A DNA stretch of 59,908 nucleotides from NCBI GenBank assembly GCA_014584345.1, contig JACTNB010000029.1:1-59908 (forward strand), in the 5' to 3' direction. This DNA comes from Planctomycetota bacterium. GTDB taxonomy: Bacteria > Planctomycetota > Planctomycetia > Planctomycetales > Planctomycetaceae. The position numbers and the translations under genes were made by a program. Position 1 is the stretch's first letter. The number at the start of each line of letters is the position of its first letter. Positions 42,282-54,790 of the stretch are shown here, in pieces. The notes under the pieces were generated by a model. It had not been told where the DNA came from. It searched no databases and was given only the letters and a program-made list of their open reading frames with translations.

Positions 42282-43421
42282 ATGACCGACGAACCTTCCA
42301 CTCCGGTGCCAGTGATTTTCTGCATCACGGATCTCGATTCCGGGGGAGCGGAACGGGCGCTGACGCGGATTGCTGGTCGACTCGAACGCGCGGAGTGGGA
42401 TCCCACGGTGATCTGCCTGGGCCCGCGTGGTGAAATGGCCGATGAACTGGAAAGCCTGCGCATTCCCGTTATCGCGCTGGGGGCGACCAGTCGCTGGGAT
42501 GCGAGGATTCTGTTTCGCCTGGTGGCTGCATTCAAACGCCTCCGGCCTGCCGTGGTGCAAACTTTCTTGTTCCATGCGAATCTGCTCGGACGGCTGGCGG
42601 CACGTCTGGCCGGCGTGCGTTGCGTGGTGGGAGGAATACGTGTCGCCGAGCGGCGTTCGAAGTGGTATCATCGGCTCGATCGCTGGACCGAATTCCTGGT
42701 GCGGCGGCAGGTGTGCGTCAGCGAGGAAGTCCGCCGTTTCTCGGTGGAAACCGCGCGACTCTCCGCGGACAAGCTGCTGGTCATTCCCAATGGCATCGAG
42801 GTGACGCGGTTCGAAACGGCAACTCCACTGCCGCGACAATCCCTGGGCTGTTCCGACGACGATCAACTGGCGTTATGTGTCGGTCGCCTGGATCCGCAAA
42901 AGGGAATGCATGCCCTGCTGGATGTCGCGGGGCGATTACGCGACACGTTTCCCCGCTTGCGCTGGCTGCTGGCGGGCGAGGGGGCCTTGCGGCAGACGCT
43001 GCAACAGCGGATTCGAGAAGAGCATCTCGAGGGGGTTGTGCGCCTGCTGGGTCGCCGCGAGGATATTCCCGAGTTGATGCGGACCGCGGATCTGTTTGTT
43101 TTCCCCTCCTTATGGGAGGGGCAGCCGAATGTCGTGCTGGAAGCGATGGCCGCGCGGCTGCCGATTGTCACCACCGCGGTGGAGGGAGTTGGAGGTCTGC
43201 TGGAAGCGGGTGTCTCGGCGGAAATCGTCCCCCCGGGCGACGTTTCGGCACTGGCGAGTTCCGTTGCCAGCTTGCTGGAAAATGAGGAGATGCGTTCGCA
43301 ATACGCGGCACGGGCCTTTGTCCGAGTGACCGCATGCCCCACGTGGGAGTCGGTCTCGGAGGAGTACGCCAAGTTGTATCGCGAACTGCTGTCAGTACCA
43401 CAACCGGCGGGGTCTGGCTGA
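42282..43421 (+). CDS. GT-B fold glycosyltransferase (family 4/1)
   Basis: A 379-residue glycosyltransferase of the GT4-type GT-B fold. The N-terminal GGAERAL, a Rossmann segment, and the C-terminal LCVGRLDPQKGMHALLDV, LWEGQPNVVLEAMAARLPIVTT and the E-x7-E region (acid/base and nucleotide-sugar contact) are all present. Such enzymes add sugars to lipid- or protein-linked glycans. The acceptor is unknown. The ATG at 42282 was preferred over 36 upstream codons. No capsule or LPS cluster surrounds it. Confidence 0.9.
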   Translation: MTDEPSTPVPVIFCITDLDSGGAERALTRIAGRLERAEWDPTVICLGPRGEMADELESLRIPVIALGATSRWDARILFRLVAAFKRLRPAVVQTFLFHANLLGRLAARLAGVRCVVGGIRVAERRSKWYHRLDRWTEFLVRRQVCVSEEVRRFSVETARLSADKLLVIPNGIEVTRFETATPLPRQSLGCSDDDQLALCVGRLDPQKGMHALLDVAGRLRDTFPRLRWLLAGEGALRQTLQQRIREEHLEGVVRLLGRREDIPELMRTADLFVFPSLWEGQPNVVLEAMAARLPIVTTAVEGVGGLLEAGVSAEIVPPGDVSALASSVASLLENEEMRSQYAARAFVRVTACPTWESVSEEYAKLYRELLSVPQPAGSG

Positions 43422-43472
43422 GCATGCCGCGGGGCAATGGATACTTCGCAGGGTAAGCCGTGCGCTGGCGAT

Positions 43473-43958
43473 TCAGCATTCCACTTTGAAATGTTCCACT
43501 TGCATCGTGGCGAGATTGACCAGGGCGATGGTGTATTTCACGGCTCGATGCATGGCGCCGGGATTGACGATGGTCGTGTTGCCCACGCTATGGGTTTCGT
43601 GTTGATGCGTGTGGCCGTAGCAGACCAGATCGTAATCTCCGGATTGGGCACAGTGGTCCAGTTTGCCGATGACATGGCTATGCAGCAGGGCAATTCGCCG
43701 GTTGAACAGTTGAAAATCGCCAAACAGATGATGCCATTGTTGCTCGGCGGCAAGCACTTCCTGCTCCAGCAGGATGCAGTCATCGCAATTCCCCGCGACG
43801 AAGTGGGTAGGCCATTCCTGAAACTGGGAGACGATCCCGGGGGAGCCCACGTCTCCGCAGTGCAGGATGACATCCACGTCAATTTTGCGGAACTCTTCCA
43901 CCGCGCGGTGCGTGTGATAGGTGTTGCCATGGGTATCGCTGATTATTCCCAATCGCAT
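43473..43958 (-). CDS. MJ0936/YfcE-type metallophosphoesterase
   Basis: A 161-residue calcineurin-like phosphoesterase. The metal ligands are complete in order: ISDTHGN, HCGDVG, GNCDD, SHV and GHTHQ. Small members of this group hydrolyse phosphodiesters or cyclic nucleotides with Mn2+ or Ni2+. The ATG at 43958 precedes MRLGIISDTHG; an earlier in-frame start adds 21 unlikely residues. Convergent with the glycosyltransferase gene; L-fuconate dehydratase lies upstream on the same strand. Confidence 0.9.
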   Translation of the reverse strand: MRLGIISDTHGNTYHTHRAVEEFRKIDVDVILHCGDVGSPGIVSQFQEWPTHFVAGNCDDCILLEQEVLAAEQQWHHLFGDFQLFNRRIALLHSHVIGKLDHCAQSGDYDLVCYGHTHQHETHSVGNTTIVNPGAMHRAVKYTIALVNLATMQVEHFKVEC

Positions 43959-44070
43959 GATGGAATTCCCTTGCGTTTGACGGAAGGCGCTGAATGCAGG
44001 CTTCGGTGCGATGTGTTTCACCTGCGCCGTTGTGCATTCAGGGCTGATTCAAATATCGCCCCTTGTGTAA

Positions 44071-45363
44071 TCAGTTCCAGTAGCTTCCCTCGGGAAAGCG
44101 CGCCTGTTCGATTGACGAGGCCCGCATCGTGATGCTGTAGCCCGGTGCCTCGGGAACCAAGTATCGTCCGCCACGGATGGCAATGGGGTTGACGAAATGT
44201 TCGTGGCAAGTCCCCGCGTGTTCTGCCAGGCGATCCTCCAGTTTACCAGAGATCCGGATATAGTCGATCAGAGAGAGGTGCTGAACGTATTCGCAAAGCC
44301 CCACGCCCCCCGCGTGCGGGCAGACGGGCACGTCGAATTTTGCGGCCAGCAACAGGACTGCAAGGACCTCGTTGACTCCCCCCAGCCGGCAGGCATCGAT
44401 CTGGCAGACCTGCATCCCCCCCGATTCCAGGAACTGCTTGAACATCACGCGATTGGCGCAATGCTCGCCCCCCGCCACGCGGATCGGAGCCAGGGCCCGG
44501 GCAATTTTTGCATATCCCAGGACGTCGTCGGGACTGGTCGGCTCCTCGATCATCCAGGGGTCGAATTCCGCCAGCGACCGCATCCAGGCAATGGCACCGG
44601 GCACGTCCCAGACCTGGTTCGCATCGGTCAGCAGGCGACGATGCGGGCCGATTTCCTCGCGAATGATTCGGCAGCGACGGCGGTCATCCTCCAGGTCACG
44701 GCCGACTTTGATCTTGAACACATCCCAGCCTTCCGCCAGTCGTTGACGACACAAGTCGCGCAACTTGTCGTCGGAATAGCCGAGCCAGCCTGCCGATGTG
44801 GTGTAGGCGGGGTACCCCTCGCGTTCCATTTCGGCGATTCGGGCCGACTTCGTCGCGTCCCGTTGGCGGACCATTTCCAACGCCTCCTGTTCGGTCAATA
44901 CGTCGGTCAGGTAGCGAAAGTCTATGCACCCAATCAACTGTTCGGGAGTCATGTCGGCAACCAACCGCCAGACCGGCTTGCCTTCCGACTTGGCCCACAG
45001 GTCCCAGGTGGCATTCACCACGGCAGCCGTTGCCAGATGGATGGCTCCCTTTTCCGGACCGATCCAGCGCAGCTGGCTATCCCCTGTCATCCGCCGCCAG
45101 AATCCTCGCATGTCACCGGCGATTTCCGCCAGACTTAATCCGACCACCAGCGGTTTCAATGCGCGAACCGCGGCGACGCAGATTTCGTTCCCCCGGCCGA
45201 TGGTGAAGGTCAAGCCGTGTCCTTCCAGGTGAGATTCATCGGTGTGCAGCGTGACATACGCCGCGGAATAATCCGGCGCCTCGTTCATGGCATCCGAGCC
45301 GTCCAGTTCGCGTGATGTCGGAAAACGCAAGTCGTCTACGGTCAGATCAACTATGGTAGGCAT
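44071..45363 (-). CDS. L-fuconate dehydratase (enolase superfamily)
   Basis: A 430-residue dehydratase expected to convert L-fuconate to 2-keto-3-deoxy-L-fuconate in the non-phosphorylated fucose pathway. The K-x-K base pair is K217/K219 (FKIKVG), the Mg2+ ligands are D247, E273 and E300, and H350 (CPHAGGVGL) is the second acid/base. These positions match the characterised Xanthomonas enzyme within one residue. Fucose is common in marine and plant-surface polysaccharides, consistent with a polysaccharide-degrading lifestyle, but no other fucose gene or sulfatase is in the window. ATG 45363 follows from the family N-terminus. Confidence 0.9.
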   Translation of the reverse strand: MPTIVDLTVDDLRFPTSRELDGSDAMNEAPDYSAAYVTLHTDESHLEGHGLTFTIGRGNEICVAAVRALKPLVVGLSLAEIAGDMRGFWRRMTGDSQLRWIGPEKGAIHLATAAVVNATWDLWAKSEGKPVWRLVADMTPEQLIGCIDFRYLTDVLTEQEALEMVRQRDATKSARIAEMEREGYPAYTTSAGWLGYSDDKLRDLCRQRLAEGWDVFKIKVGRDLEDDRRRCRIIREEIGPHRRLLTDANQVWDVPGAIAWMRSLAEFDPWMIEEPTSPDDVLGYAKIARALAPIRVAGGEHCANRVMFKQFLESGGMQVCQIDACRLGGVNEVLAVLLLAAKFDVPVCPHAGGVGLCEYVQHLSLIDYIRISGKLEDRLAEHAGTCHEHFVNPIAIRGGRYLVPEAPGYSITMRASSIEQARFPEGSYWN

Positions 45364-45606
45364 GGTGAAGCCGATCAATCTGGAAAAGCGAAACACCGGG
45401 TATCGTTGCCCCGATTGTTGCACATTCCGGATTCAATCTTCAATGATGATTGCGGGGAAGGTTTTTCGGGCGGAAATGCAGGCCGGATGACCCGGATACC
45501 GCAACGTCGAATTCAACGGAAGCTCCACCCTCGGGCTGGCAGAGCGGCGACCGCGACTGATTCCCTGCCTCAATGGGGAGGCGAGAAAGAGATGGGAATA
45601 CAAAAT

Positions 45607-45681
<75 letters not shown>

Positions 45682-45691
45682 GTGTTGTGTC

Positions 45692-45697
45692 ATCATA
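45692..45697 (-). promoter_or_regulatory. -10 element of the tRNA-Ala promoter
   Basis: On the minus strand TATGAT lies 11 bases before the tRNA 5' end, so transcription would start a few bases upstream of the mature tRNA. A matching -35 hexamer at 16-18 bases is not clear. Confidence 0.4.
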
Positions 45698-46026
45698 CAG
45701 AAAATTCGGCATTTGAGAAGTCCGTTGCAATTCCGTGATCAACTGGCGATGATGTTTGAACTCGGGCAAGCTTGTGAATCCTGGATAATCACGGCCTGTC
45801 TGGGAGTTTCAGGTTGTTCGGTAACCCGCATTCGCGAAATCAGTACTCACCGAATTCTTCGGTGCCATTTGTCGGAATTTTTCTGGGGGAATCCGGTTGG
45901 TTTCCTCCGTGCAAGTCCGGCACCGGACGTGATTCCGTATTGTCGAGCGGCGTTCCCGGGATTTCTCCACAGGATTTGTTTCAAGTTCGCGCAACGGGCA
46001 TCGGGTAGGCTTCAAAGGATCAATTC
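45698..46026. other. Leader region of the pilus locus
   Basis: About 330 bases between tRNA-Ala and the first pilB-type gene. The 5' end holds the tRNA promoter region. The rest must contain the pilus-locus promoter, but no clear sigma-70 or sigma-54 (GG-N10-GC) promoter was found by eye. The AAAGGATC box directly precedes the ATG of the next gene. Confidence 0.35.
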
Positions 46027-47721
46027 ATGGCGAAATGGCACGCAAAACTGGTGAAAGATGGACACATTGGTGCCGATCAACTACAGGAAGCGGAGGCAAT
46101 TGCTCGTAAAAAAGCGAAAAAAGTAGAAGCCATCCTCGTGGAACTGGGATACGTGACCAGTGACGTGTTGCGGCAGTACCAGACGGCTGCCCTCGGCTAT
46201 GAAATGGTCGATCTGAAAGCCATCGAAGTCGACGCGAGTGTCATCGAGCAGGTTCCCGAATCCGTTGCCCGGGAAAACGTGGTGTTTCCCGTCGAAATGC
46301 GTGGCGATTCCCTGGTCGTGGCGTTAAACGACCCGATGAATCTTGAAGTGCTCGATAAACTCCGCTTTATTCTCAATCGCGACGTGCAGGTTGTCGTGGC
46401 TCCCACCGAGGCCATTCAGGCTGCCATCAACGCCCATTATGGTCAGCACCAGAACGAATCCGTGGATTCCATCATTGCGGAATTCACGGAAACGGCGATC
46501 GATTTCACGGAAACCGAGCTGGCGGGAGCCGAGGCGGAGGCGGATGCGGACGAAAGTTCACCGATCGTCAAATTGGTGAATCTGATTATCTCCGAAGCTG
46601 TGAACATGCGCGCCTCAGATATTCACATCGAGCCGTTCGAGGATCGCGTTCGGATTCGCTACCGTATCGATGGCGTGCTGGTCGAGCGGGACAGTCCTCC
46701 CAAGCGTCTGCTGTCCGCACTCAGTTCCCGCTTGAAGATCATGGGGAGCATCGATATTTCGGAACGGCGGCGCCCACAGGACGGTCGTATCAAGACACGC
46801 ATCAACGGTCGCGATTTCGATTTGCGAGTCAGTATTCTCCCCACGCACTACGGCCAGGCGCTGGTGCTCCGCATTCTGGATCGAGACAATATTAAAGTCG
46901 GGATTCGCAATCTGGGGTTTAGTGAACAGAATTACAAAAATTTTCAGAAAATCATCCGGCGACCGAATGGAATTTTTCTGGTGACGGGGCCGACCGGGAG
47001 TGGCAAAACGACCACGCTTTATAGTGCCCTGGGTGAGCTGAACCGCCCGGATCGCAAGATTATCACCGCCGAGGATCCAGTCGAGTATTACTTGCCTGGC
47101 ATTAATCAGGTCGAGGTGAAGCATAACATCGGCATGACCTTCGCACGGATTATCCGGGCGATGTTGCGGCAGGCTCCCAATATCATTCTCGTGGGAGAGA
47201 TTCGAGATACCGAGACAGGCGAGATGGCCATCCAGGCTTCTTTGACAGGACACTTGGTTTTCAGTACTCTGCATACGAACGATGCGCCCGGATCTATTAC
47301 ACGTTTGATCGACATGGGGGTGCAGCCATTCCTTGTCGCTTCGAGTATTATGGCGGCAATGGCGCAACGCCTCGTGCGCGTTGTCTGTCCAAAATGTAAG
47401 CATCCGTACACTCCCGAGCCTTCCGAACTGGAGGAGTTTGGGTTGACTTCCGATCAGGTGGCGTCGGCCAATTTCCTGAAAGGGAAGGGGTGTAATCATT
47501 GTCAGCATACGGGCTATCGTGGGCGGAAGGCTGTCTTCGAATTGATGATGATGAATGCGACGTTGCGGGAGATGGCGTTCCACAGCGAGCCGACGCAGAA
47601 TATCCGCCGGCAGGCCCGGCTGTTCGGCATGAAAACACTGGTTGAGGATTCGGTAGATAAGGCCATGCAAGGAGTTACGACATTGATGGAAGCCTTCAAG
47701 TTGAAAAGCGGAGGGCATTGA
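46027..47721 (+). CDS. PilB/GspE-type assembly ATPase, first copy
   Basis: A 564-residue hexameric AAA-like ATPase that powers pilus or pseudopilus assembly from the cytoplasmic face. Residues about 20-155 form an N-terminal MshEN-like domain. The motor domain has Walker A at 321-328 (GPTGSGKTTT), Walker B IILVGEIRDTETGE, and a treble-cysteine zinc site C454-x2-C457 and C489-x2-C492. AAGGAT precedes the ATG. An acidic Ala/Glu-rich linker (residues about 155-185) joins the domains. It heads the locus; it and the second copy share the full motif set but the linkers differ. Confidence 0.93.
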   Translation: MAKWHAKLVKDGHIGADQLQEAEAIARKKAKKVEAILVELGYVTSDVLRQYQTAALGYEMVDLKAIEVDASVIEQVPESVARENVVFPVEMRGDSLVVALNDPMNLEVLDKLRFILNRDVQVVVAPTEAIQAAINAHYGQHQNESVDSIIAEFTETAIDFTETELAGAEAEADADESSPIVKLVNLIISEAVNMRASDIHIEPFEDRVRIRYRIDGVLVERDSPPKRLLSALSSRLKIMGSIDISERRRPQDGRIKTRINGRDFDLRVSILPTHYGQALVLRILDRDNIKVGIRNLGFSEQNYKNFQKIIRRPNGIFLVTGPTGSGKTTTLYSALGELNRPDRKIITAEDPVEYYLPGINQVEVKHNIGMTFARIIRAMLRQAPNIILVGEIRDTETGEMAIQASLTGHLVFSTLHTNDAPGSITRLIDMGVQPFLVASSIMAAMAQRLVRVVCPKCKHPYTPEPSELEEFGLTSDQVASANFLKGKGCNHCQHTGYRGRKAVFELMMMNATLREMAFHSEPTQNIRRQARLFGMKTLVEDSVDKAMQGVTTLMEAFKLKSGGH

Positions 47722-48261
47722 AGGCATCTGCCTGGCTCGCGTTTGCCGCGCCGTCTCGGTCCGTCGAAAATTACGGGCAAGTGGTCGGCAGTGTTGCGGC
47801 AGGTCGGGCTCGGGCAGGTCGTGTGGGCCGTGAAGTGCAAGCTGCATCGGCAGAAGGTCGGCAGGGCAAGCGAGGGCATGCCGGTATCCTGGTTCGTCTT
47901 GCTGAGGAATTTTCCGGAGTGGAGCCGTGATGGTTGAGGCAATGCGGAACAGGGGATTTTGTGCTTGCGTGGTTGAGTGGCCTGTAATTGTTATTTTTAC
48001 TAATTTTTCTGGAGTGTGGCGCAAACGCTACGAATAATTCGGCATCTGAAATAAATGTTCGCACGCTTATGTCTTATGAATCCCGATTCCGGGAGCGGCG
48101 CGAGGGTGGATGTTGTGAGTCATGTCTTGGTGGCGAAGAGTGGAAATCTGGCGACAGGTTTCAGGATTCCGCAATTCTTCACTTTCCCTTCATATGAAAT
48201 ACATCGCAGTCCTGCATAACACATGGCATTGAAAAACCGATCGCAGTCTTGAAAGGCATCC
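47722..48261. other. Gap inside the pilus locus with no recognised gene
   Basis: A 540-base gap between the first ATPase gene and pilT. A 64-codon plus-strand frame at 47743-47937 has ordinary-looking sequence but no family, ribosome site or homologous hint. The 3' part (about 47980-48075 and 48180-48260) is AT-richer and could hold the pilT promoter. The gap suggests that pilT starts a new transcript. Confidence 0.4.
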
Positions 48262-49380
48262 ATGGCCACGATTCAGATTGACAAGTTGCTGGACACTGTT
48301 GTGAAAGAGCGTGTCAGCGATTTGCACATCACCACGGGGCAACCTCCGGTCGTCCGGTCGGGGGGACGCATGATCCGGCTCGACACGAAATCGCTGGAGC
48401 CGGAGGATACCGTCGCGTTGATGAAGAGTATCACCCCCGAACGGAATCAGCAGGAACTCCAGGAAATGGGGGGGACCGACTTTGGTTTCGCGTTCGGGGA
48501 CAAGGCTCGTTTTCGTGTCGCCGTGTTCAAGCAGCGCGGGCAAATCGGCATGGTATTGCGGCGTGTTCCGAACGAGTTTCTGACTTTCGAACAACTCGGG
48601 TTGCCTCCCGTGATTGCCGACCTGATCAAGCGGCCTCGCGGGTTGTTTCTGGTGACTGGTCCGACGGGGTCCGGCAAAACGACCAGCCTGGCCAGCATGA
48701 TCAACTATATGAATGATACCGTCGATCATCATATCATCACGCTGGAAGACCCGATCGAGTATTATCATCAGCACAAAAAATGCACGATTAACCAGCGCGA
48801 GATCGGCGTGGACGTGCCCGACTTTCCCGAGGCGTTGCGGCGTGCCTTGCGTATGGATCCCGATGTGATTCTGGTCGGTGAAATGCGCGACCTGGATACC
48901 ATTTCCTCCGCCATTACCGCTGCCGAAACCGGGCACGTGGTGTTCGGTACCTTGCATACGACCGGTGCCCAGGGGACGGTCGACCGAATTATCGACGTGT
49001 TCCCCACGAATCAGCAGGAACAGATTCGCACCCAGTTGTCGGTGGCCATCATCGGTATCTTGAGCCAGGCGCTGTTGCCGAAAAAGCCCAAGGGGCTGGT
49101 GGCTGCCTATGAACTGCTGGTGGTGACACCCGCCATTGCTAACCTGATTCGCGAAGCCAAGACCTACCGTATCAATTCGAGCATTCAGACGGGACGCAAG
49201 TTCGGCATGCAACTGCTGGACGATGCCCTGTTCAACCTGTGGAAGACGGGGTTGTGCGAGGAGGATGACGTGGTCGTCAAATCGAATAATCCGGGCGAAC
49301 TCAAGGCAAAGATCGCCATGGCCAAGAAGGGCTTGCTGGAGGAAGAGGACGAAGAAGGAGACGAGGACGACGATTTCTAA
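48262..49380 (+). CDS. pilT: Twitching motility retraction ATPase PilT
   Basis: A 372-residue retraction motor that disassembles type IV pili at the membrane base. The N-terminal PAS-like domain starts with IDKLLDTVVKERVSDLHI. The motor domain has Walker A GPTGSGKTTS (133-142), Asp box, Walker B ILVGEMRDLDTI and the C-terminal AIRNLIREGK-like signature here read as AIANLIREAKTY. The C-terminus ends in an unusual acidic run (EEDEEGDEDDDF). There is no zinc cysteine motif, unlike the two PilB-type proteins. Its presence argues for real type IV pili and not only a type II secretion apparatus. Confidence 0.93.
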   Translation: MATIQIDKLLDTVVKERVSDLHITTGQPPVVRSGGRMIRLDTKSLEPEDTVALMKSITPERNQQELQEMGGTDFGFAFGDKARFRVAVFKQRGQIGMVLRRVPNEFLTFEQLGLPPVIADLIKRPRGLFLVTGPTGSGKTTSLASMINYMNDTVDHHIITLEDPIEYYHQHKKCTINQREIGVDVPDFPEALRRALRMDPDVILVGEMRDLDTISSAITAAETGHVVFGTLHTTGAQGTVDRIIDVFPTNQQEQIRTQLSVAIIGILSQALLPKKPKGLVAAYELLVVTPAIANLIREAKTYRINSSIQTGRKFGMQLLDDALFNLWKTGLCEEDDVVVKSNNPGELKAKIAMAKKGLLEEEDEEGDEDDDF

Positions 49381-49464
49381 AATCGGGCCGGTTGGAACGG
49401 GGGAGTCCCGGCATGCAGGGGGCATGCGGGGCTGTTCGAGACAATTACAGAGATTGGCTGAGTG

Positions 49465-51171
<1,707 letters not shown>

Positions 51172-51275
51172 TACCTGCCCGCGTCGGGTGAGTGAATCGA
51201 GTTTCGAACAATTTTCCTCGGATGGTAAATTAAGTTTCCGCGGCCTGAAACCAGGAATCGAGAGGGAGTGGAGCA

Positions 51276-52526
<1,251 letters not shown>

Positions 52527-52535
52527 AAAACAATC

Positions 52536-52560
52536 GGGCGCGGTTCAATCAGCCGCGCCC
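52536..52560. terminator. Strong GC hairpin after pilC
   Basis: GGGCGCGG and CCGCGCCC form a perfect 8-bp stem with a 9-base loop, 10 bases after the pilC stop. There is no T tract on the plus strand, so it is not a classical terminator there; read on the minus strand, it is followed within a few bases by a T run (the A run at 52525-52530). It could attenuate, protect 3' ends, or be part of repeat copy E, whose left end it includes. Confidence 0.35.
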
Positions 52561-52693
52561 GCCGAGAAGCGGGCCACGCAGGAGTTGAAAACTTCAACTG
52601 GTATTCGTTCGCGATGCACGAATGTATTCCCAGTTGTCATCCGTGGTATCGTTTCCATTCCCAACTGGCCCGCTGCCCAACGGTTGCGGCTAG
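52549..52693. repeat. Inverted-repeat element, copy E (ends drifted)
   Basis: About 145 bp between pilC and the first pseudopilin gene. The left end has TCAG in place of CTAG then CCGCGCCCGCCGAGAAGCGG, and the right end reads CCCGCTGCCCAACGGTTGCGGCTAG, both recognisable but changed. Internal TTGAAAACTTCAA is a small palindrome. It separates pilC from the pseudopilin genes, so transcription of the latter may be read through or initiated locally. Confidence 0.7.
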
Positions 52694-52764
52694 TGGAACG
52701 CATCCGATCGATCCGAGAGATTAACCCATTAAATCGCCGTTCGTTGAACGCCCAGGAGTCTGCC

Positions 52765-53634
52765 ATGTATCCCCGCAACCGAACACGGACGTCTGAACAG
52801 AATCAGCCGAACGGCTTCACCCTGATCGAACTCCTGGTCGCCATCGGTATCGTGGCGCTGCTGGCGGGGTTGCTGCTCTCGGGCATACAAGCCTCGATCT
52901 CGGCGGTTGCGACCGCGAAGGCCGCCAACGAAATCCGTAATCTGGAAACCGCACTGGCCCAGTTTCATTCGGAATTCGGGATGTATCCGCCGAGTTCCAT
53001 TCGACTGCACGAAACCGTGGCCGGGTGGTCGAATACCGATACCGAAACCGTGCGCAGCCGGGCCTTGATTATGAAACTTTGGCCCAACTTCAATTTCACG
53101 ATTGCACGGGACTTCGATGGCGATAGCAACGCTACCGAAACACACGATTTGAACGGTGCGGAATGTCTGGCCTTCTTCCTGGGGGGAGTGATCCGGATCC
53201 GCTCCAGCAGCGACCCCTTCGCGCCGATGGGGTTCTCCAAAAATCCCGCCAATCCCTTCGATCGCAGCAGCGATAACCGGATTGGGCCTTTCACCGAATT
53301 AGTCCTTGATCGCCTGATCGACAGCAACAGCAACGGCATGCCCGAATACATCGATACCTACTCCGGTCAATACAGGCCGATCTACTATCTCAGCAGTTAC
53401 GACGGGCGGGGGTATCGGGCCGTCGAGCTTACCCCTGCCGGCATGACCGACGTCTACCGGCAGTCCGCTGGTGCCAGTGGCCAGCCCTGGAAGGACAAAA
53501 CCTATCAGTTGATTTCCCCGGGGGCCGATGGGGAATACGGCACGGGAGGTTTTTATGATCCCTCGGGAAAGGGGACCATCGGGGAAAACGACCTGGATAA
53601 CATCACCAACTTTTCCAGCGGCAAGTTGAAGTAA
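52765..53634 (+). CDS. Pseudopilin (GspG-like), 289 residues
   Basis: A type IV prepilin-like protein. A class III signal has G17/F18 cleavage and Glu22 at +5 (GFTLIELLVAIGIVALLAG), then a helix and a long periplasmic domain far larger than a normal major pseudopilin. The downstream helix (KAANEIRNLETALAQFHSEFGMYPPS) is GspG-like in pattern. CAGGAG lies upstream of the ATG at 52765; codons before that are not part of the protein. It is the first of five consecutive pseudopilins. Confidence 0.88.
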   Translation: MYPRNRTRTSEQNQPNGFTLIELLVAIGIVALLAGLLLSGIQASISAVATAKAANEIRNLETALAQFHSEFGMYPPSSIRLHETVAGWSNTDTETVRSRALIMKLWPNFNFTIARDFDGDSNATETHDLNGAECLAFFLGGVIRIRSSSDPFAPMGFSKNPANPFDRSSDNRIGPFTELVLDRLIDSNSNGMPEYIDTYSGQYRPIYYLSSYDGRGYRAVELTPAGMTDVYRQSAGASGQPWKDKTYQLISPGADGEYGTGGFYDPSGKGTIGENDLDNITNFSSGKLK

Positions 53635-53707
53635 GTCGCCAATTGATCATGGCGGACCTTTGTGAGTTTTTTCTTGACACCAGGCACAAACCGCAAGGAG
53701 CGGTGGC

Positions 53708-54790
53708 ATGAAGTGGCAACGTTTACATCCCGGAGGGAAAGCCCTTCCCACGCACGGTTTCACGCTGGTGGAACTGTTGATCGCGATGGGCATTCTGCTC
53801 TTGCTGGCCTCGTTCCTGCTGGTAGGGATGGGGGGCATTCTGGGGGGGGCGAAAAAGACCGCCACGCAAACCACACTGAAGAAGATTAGCGAGATTCTGA
53901 GGCAACAACAGGCGGAATTTAACGTGGCCATGTCCAGTACTCCCCCCAAGCGGGCCCAGGAACCGTGCCTGGGTTTGGACGCCGATGCCGGTTTGAGGTC
54001 GCTGCTGGAACGCAAACGTCTGTTTCGCGAAGCCTTCCCGCAACGGGCCGCCGACTTGCGCGACGCCAACGGGAACTTCACCCGCATGGGAGTGCTGGTG
54101 AATGCCAAGTTGACCGAAATCTACATCGCAAAGAATGGCTCGTCTCCCAGCACAGCGCAATTGGATGCGGCGCGCGATGTGGCGCTGGGGTCGCATGGGA
54201 GTTCGGAGTTACTGTTTCTGATACTCACGGAAGGGACGGCGTATGGCACGAGCGTGCTCGATTCCGATCAGTTTTCGTCGCGCGAAGCCCGGGATACCGA
54301 TGGGGATGGCCTGTTGGAGTTGATCGATGCCTGGGAACAGCCACTCCTGTTTTATCGCTGGCCGACCCGCATGATTCGTCCTTGCGATCCCGATGCACCG
54401 ACCGTTCCGTTGTCCACCGATCCCGTGCGGGTTAACCTGCCGGCGGTCGACACTACCTACTGGAAACTGTTATCCAGTTCGAATGTTGATATAGGGGTAT
54501 TGGGACGCGATGGGGAAGACCCTCTCTCCTCGTTGTACCGCCTGGTGGGAGGCTCGATTTCGGGAGTGCAATCGGTGGAGAGTAATGCCAATCCCACCTG
54601 CAATTTCCATACACCAGATACCTATGCCCCCCTGTTGGTGGTTTCGATGGGGCCAGACCTGGCAGCGGGGCTGTATTTGCCAAACGATACCGCGAATTTC
54701 GGCCATCTCGCGCAACCGAGCGTGGCTCCGAATGTCGCCGCCGATAGTGCACTCAACGACAACATCACCAATCTGCAGGGGATCGAATAA
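53708..54790 (+). CDS. Pseudopilin, 360 residues
   Basis: A prepilin-like protein with G17/F18 cleavage and Glu22 (GFTLVELLIAMGILLLL), then a helix (KKTATQTTLKKISEILRQQQ). The globular part is long and includes DTDGDGLLELIDAW, a calcium-site-like loop seen in some major pseudopilins. AAGGAG lies close upstream of the ATG. It overlaps the next gene by one base (TAATG), so both are translated together. Confidence 0.87.
   Translation: MKWQRLHPGGKALPTHGFTLVELLIAMGILLLLASFLLVGMGGILGGAKKTATQTTLKKISEILRQQQAEFNVAMSSTPPKRAQEPCLGLDADAGLRSLLERKRLFREAFPQRAADLRDANGNFTRMGVLVNAKLTEIYIAKNGSSPSTAQLDAARDVALGSHGSSELLFLILTEGTAYGTSVLDSDQFSSREARDTDGDGLLELIDAWEQPLLFYRWPTRMIRPCDPDAPTVPLSTDPVRVNLPAVDTTYWKLLSSSNVDIGVLGRDGEDPLSSLYRLVGGSISGVQSVESNANPTCNFHTPDTYAPLLVVSMGPDLAAGLYLPNDTANFGHLAQPSVAPNVAADSALNDNITNLQGIE

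Noticed and set aside
47743..47937. Possible 64-residue gene in the pilus locus gap
   Set aside because: It lacks a ribosome site and recognisable features, so it is only mentioned in the gap entry.
46615..48024. A long minus-strand frame opposite the first pilB-type gene
   Set aside because: An antisense frame with no domain. It spans both a well-supported gene and intergenic DNA.
52536..52560. Intrinsic terminator of the pilus operon on the plus strand
   Set aside because: The stem is strong, but no T tract follows on this strand. It is listed only as a hairpin at low confidence.
53672..53705. TTGACA before the second pseudopilin as a promoter
   Set aside because: A -35 hexamer is visible at 53674-53679, but there is no -10 at the proper distance.
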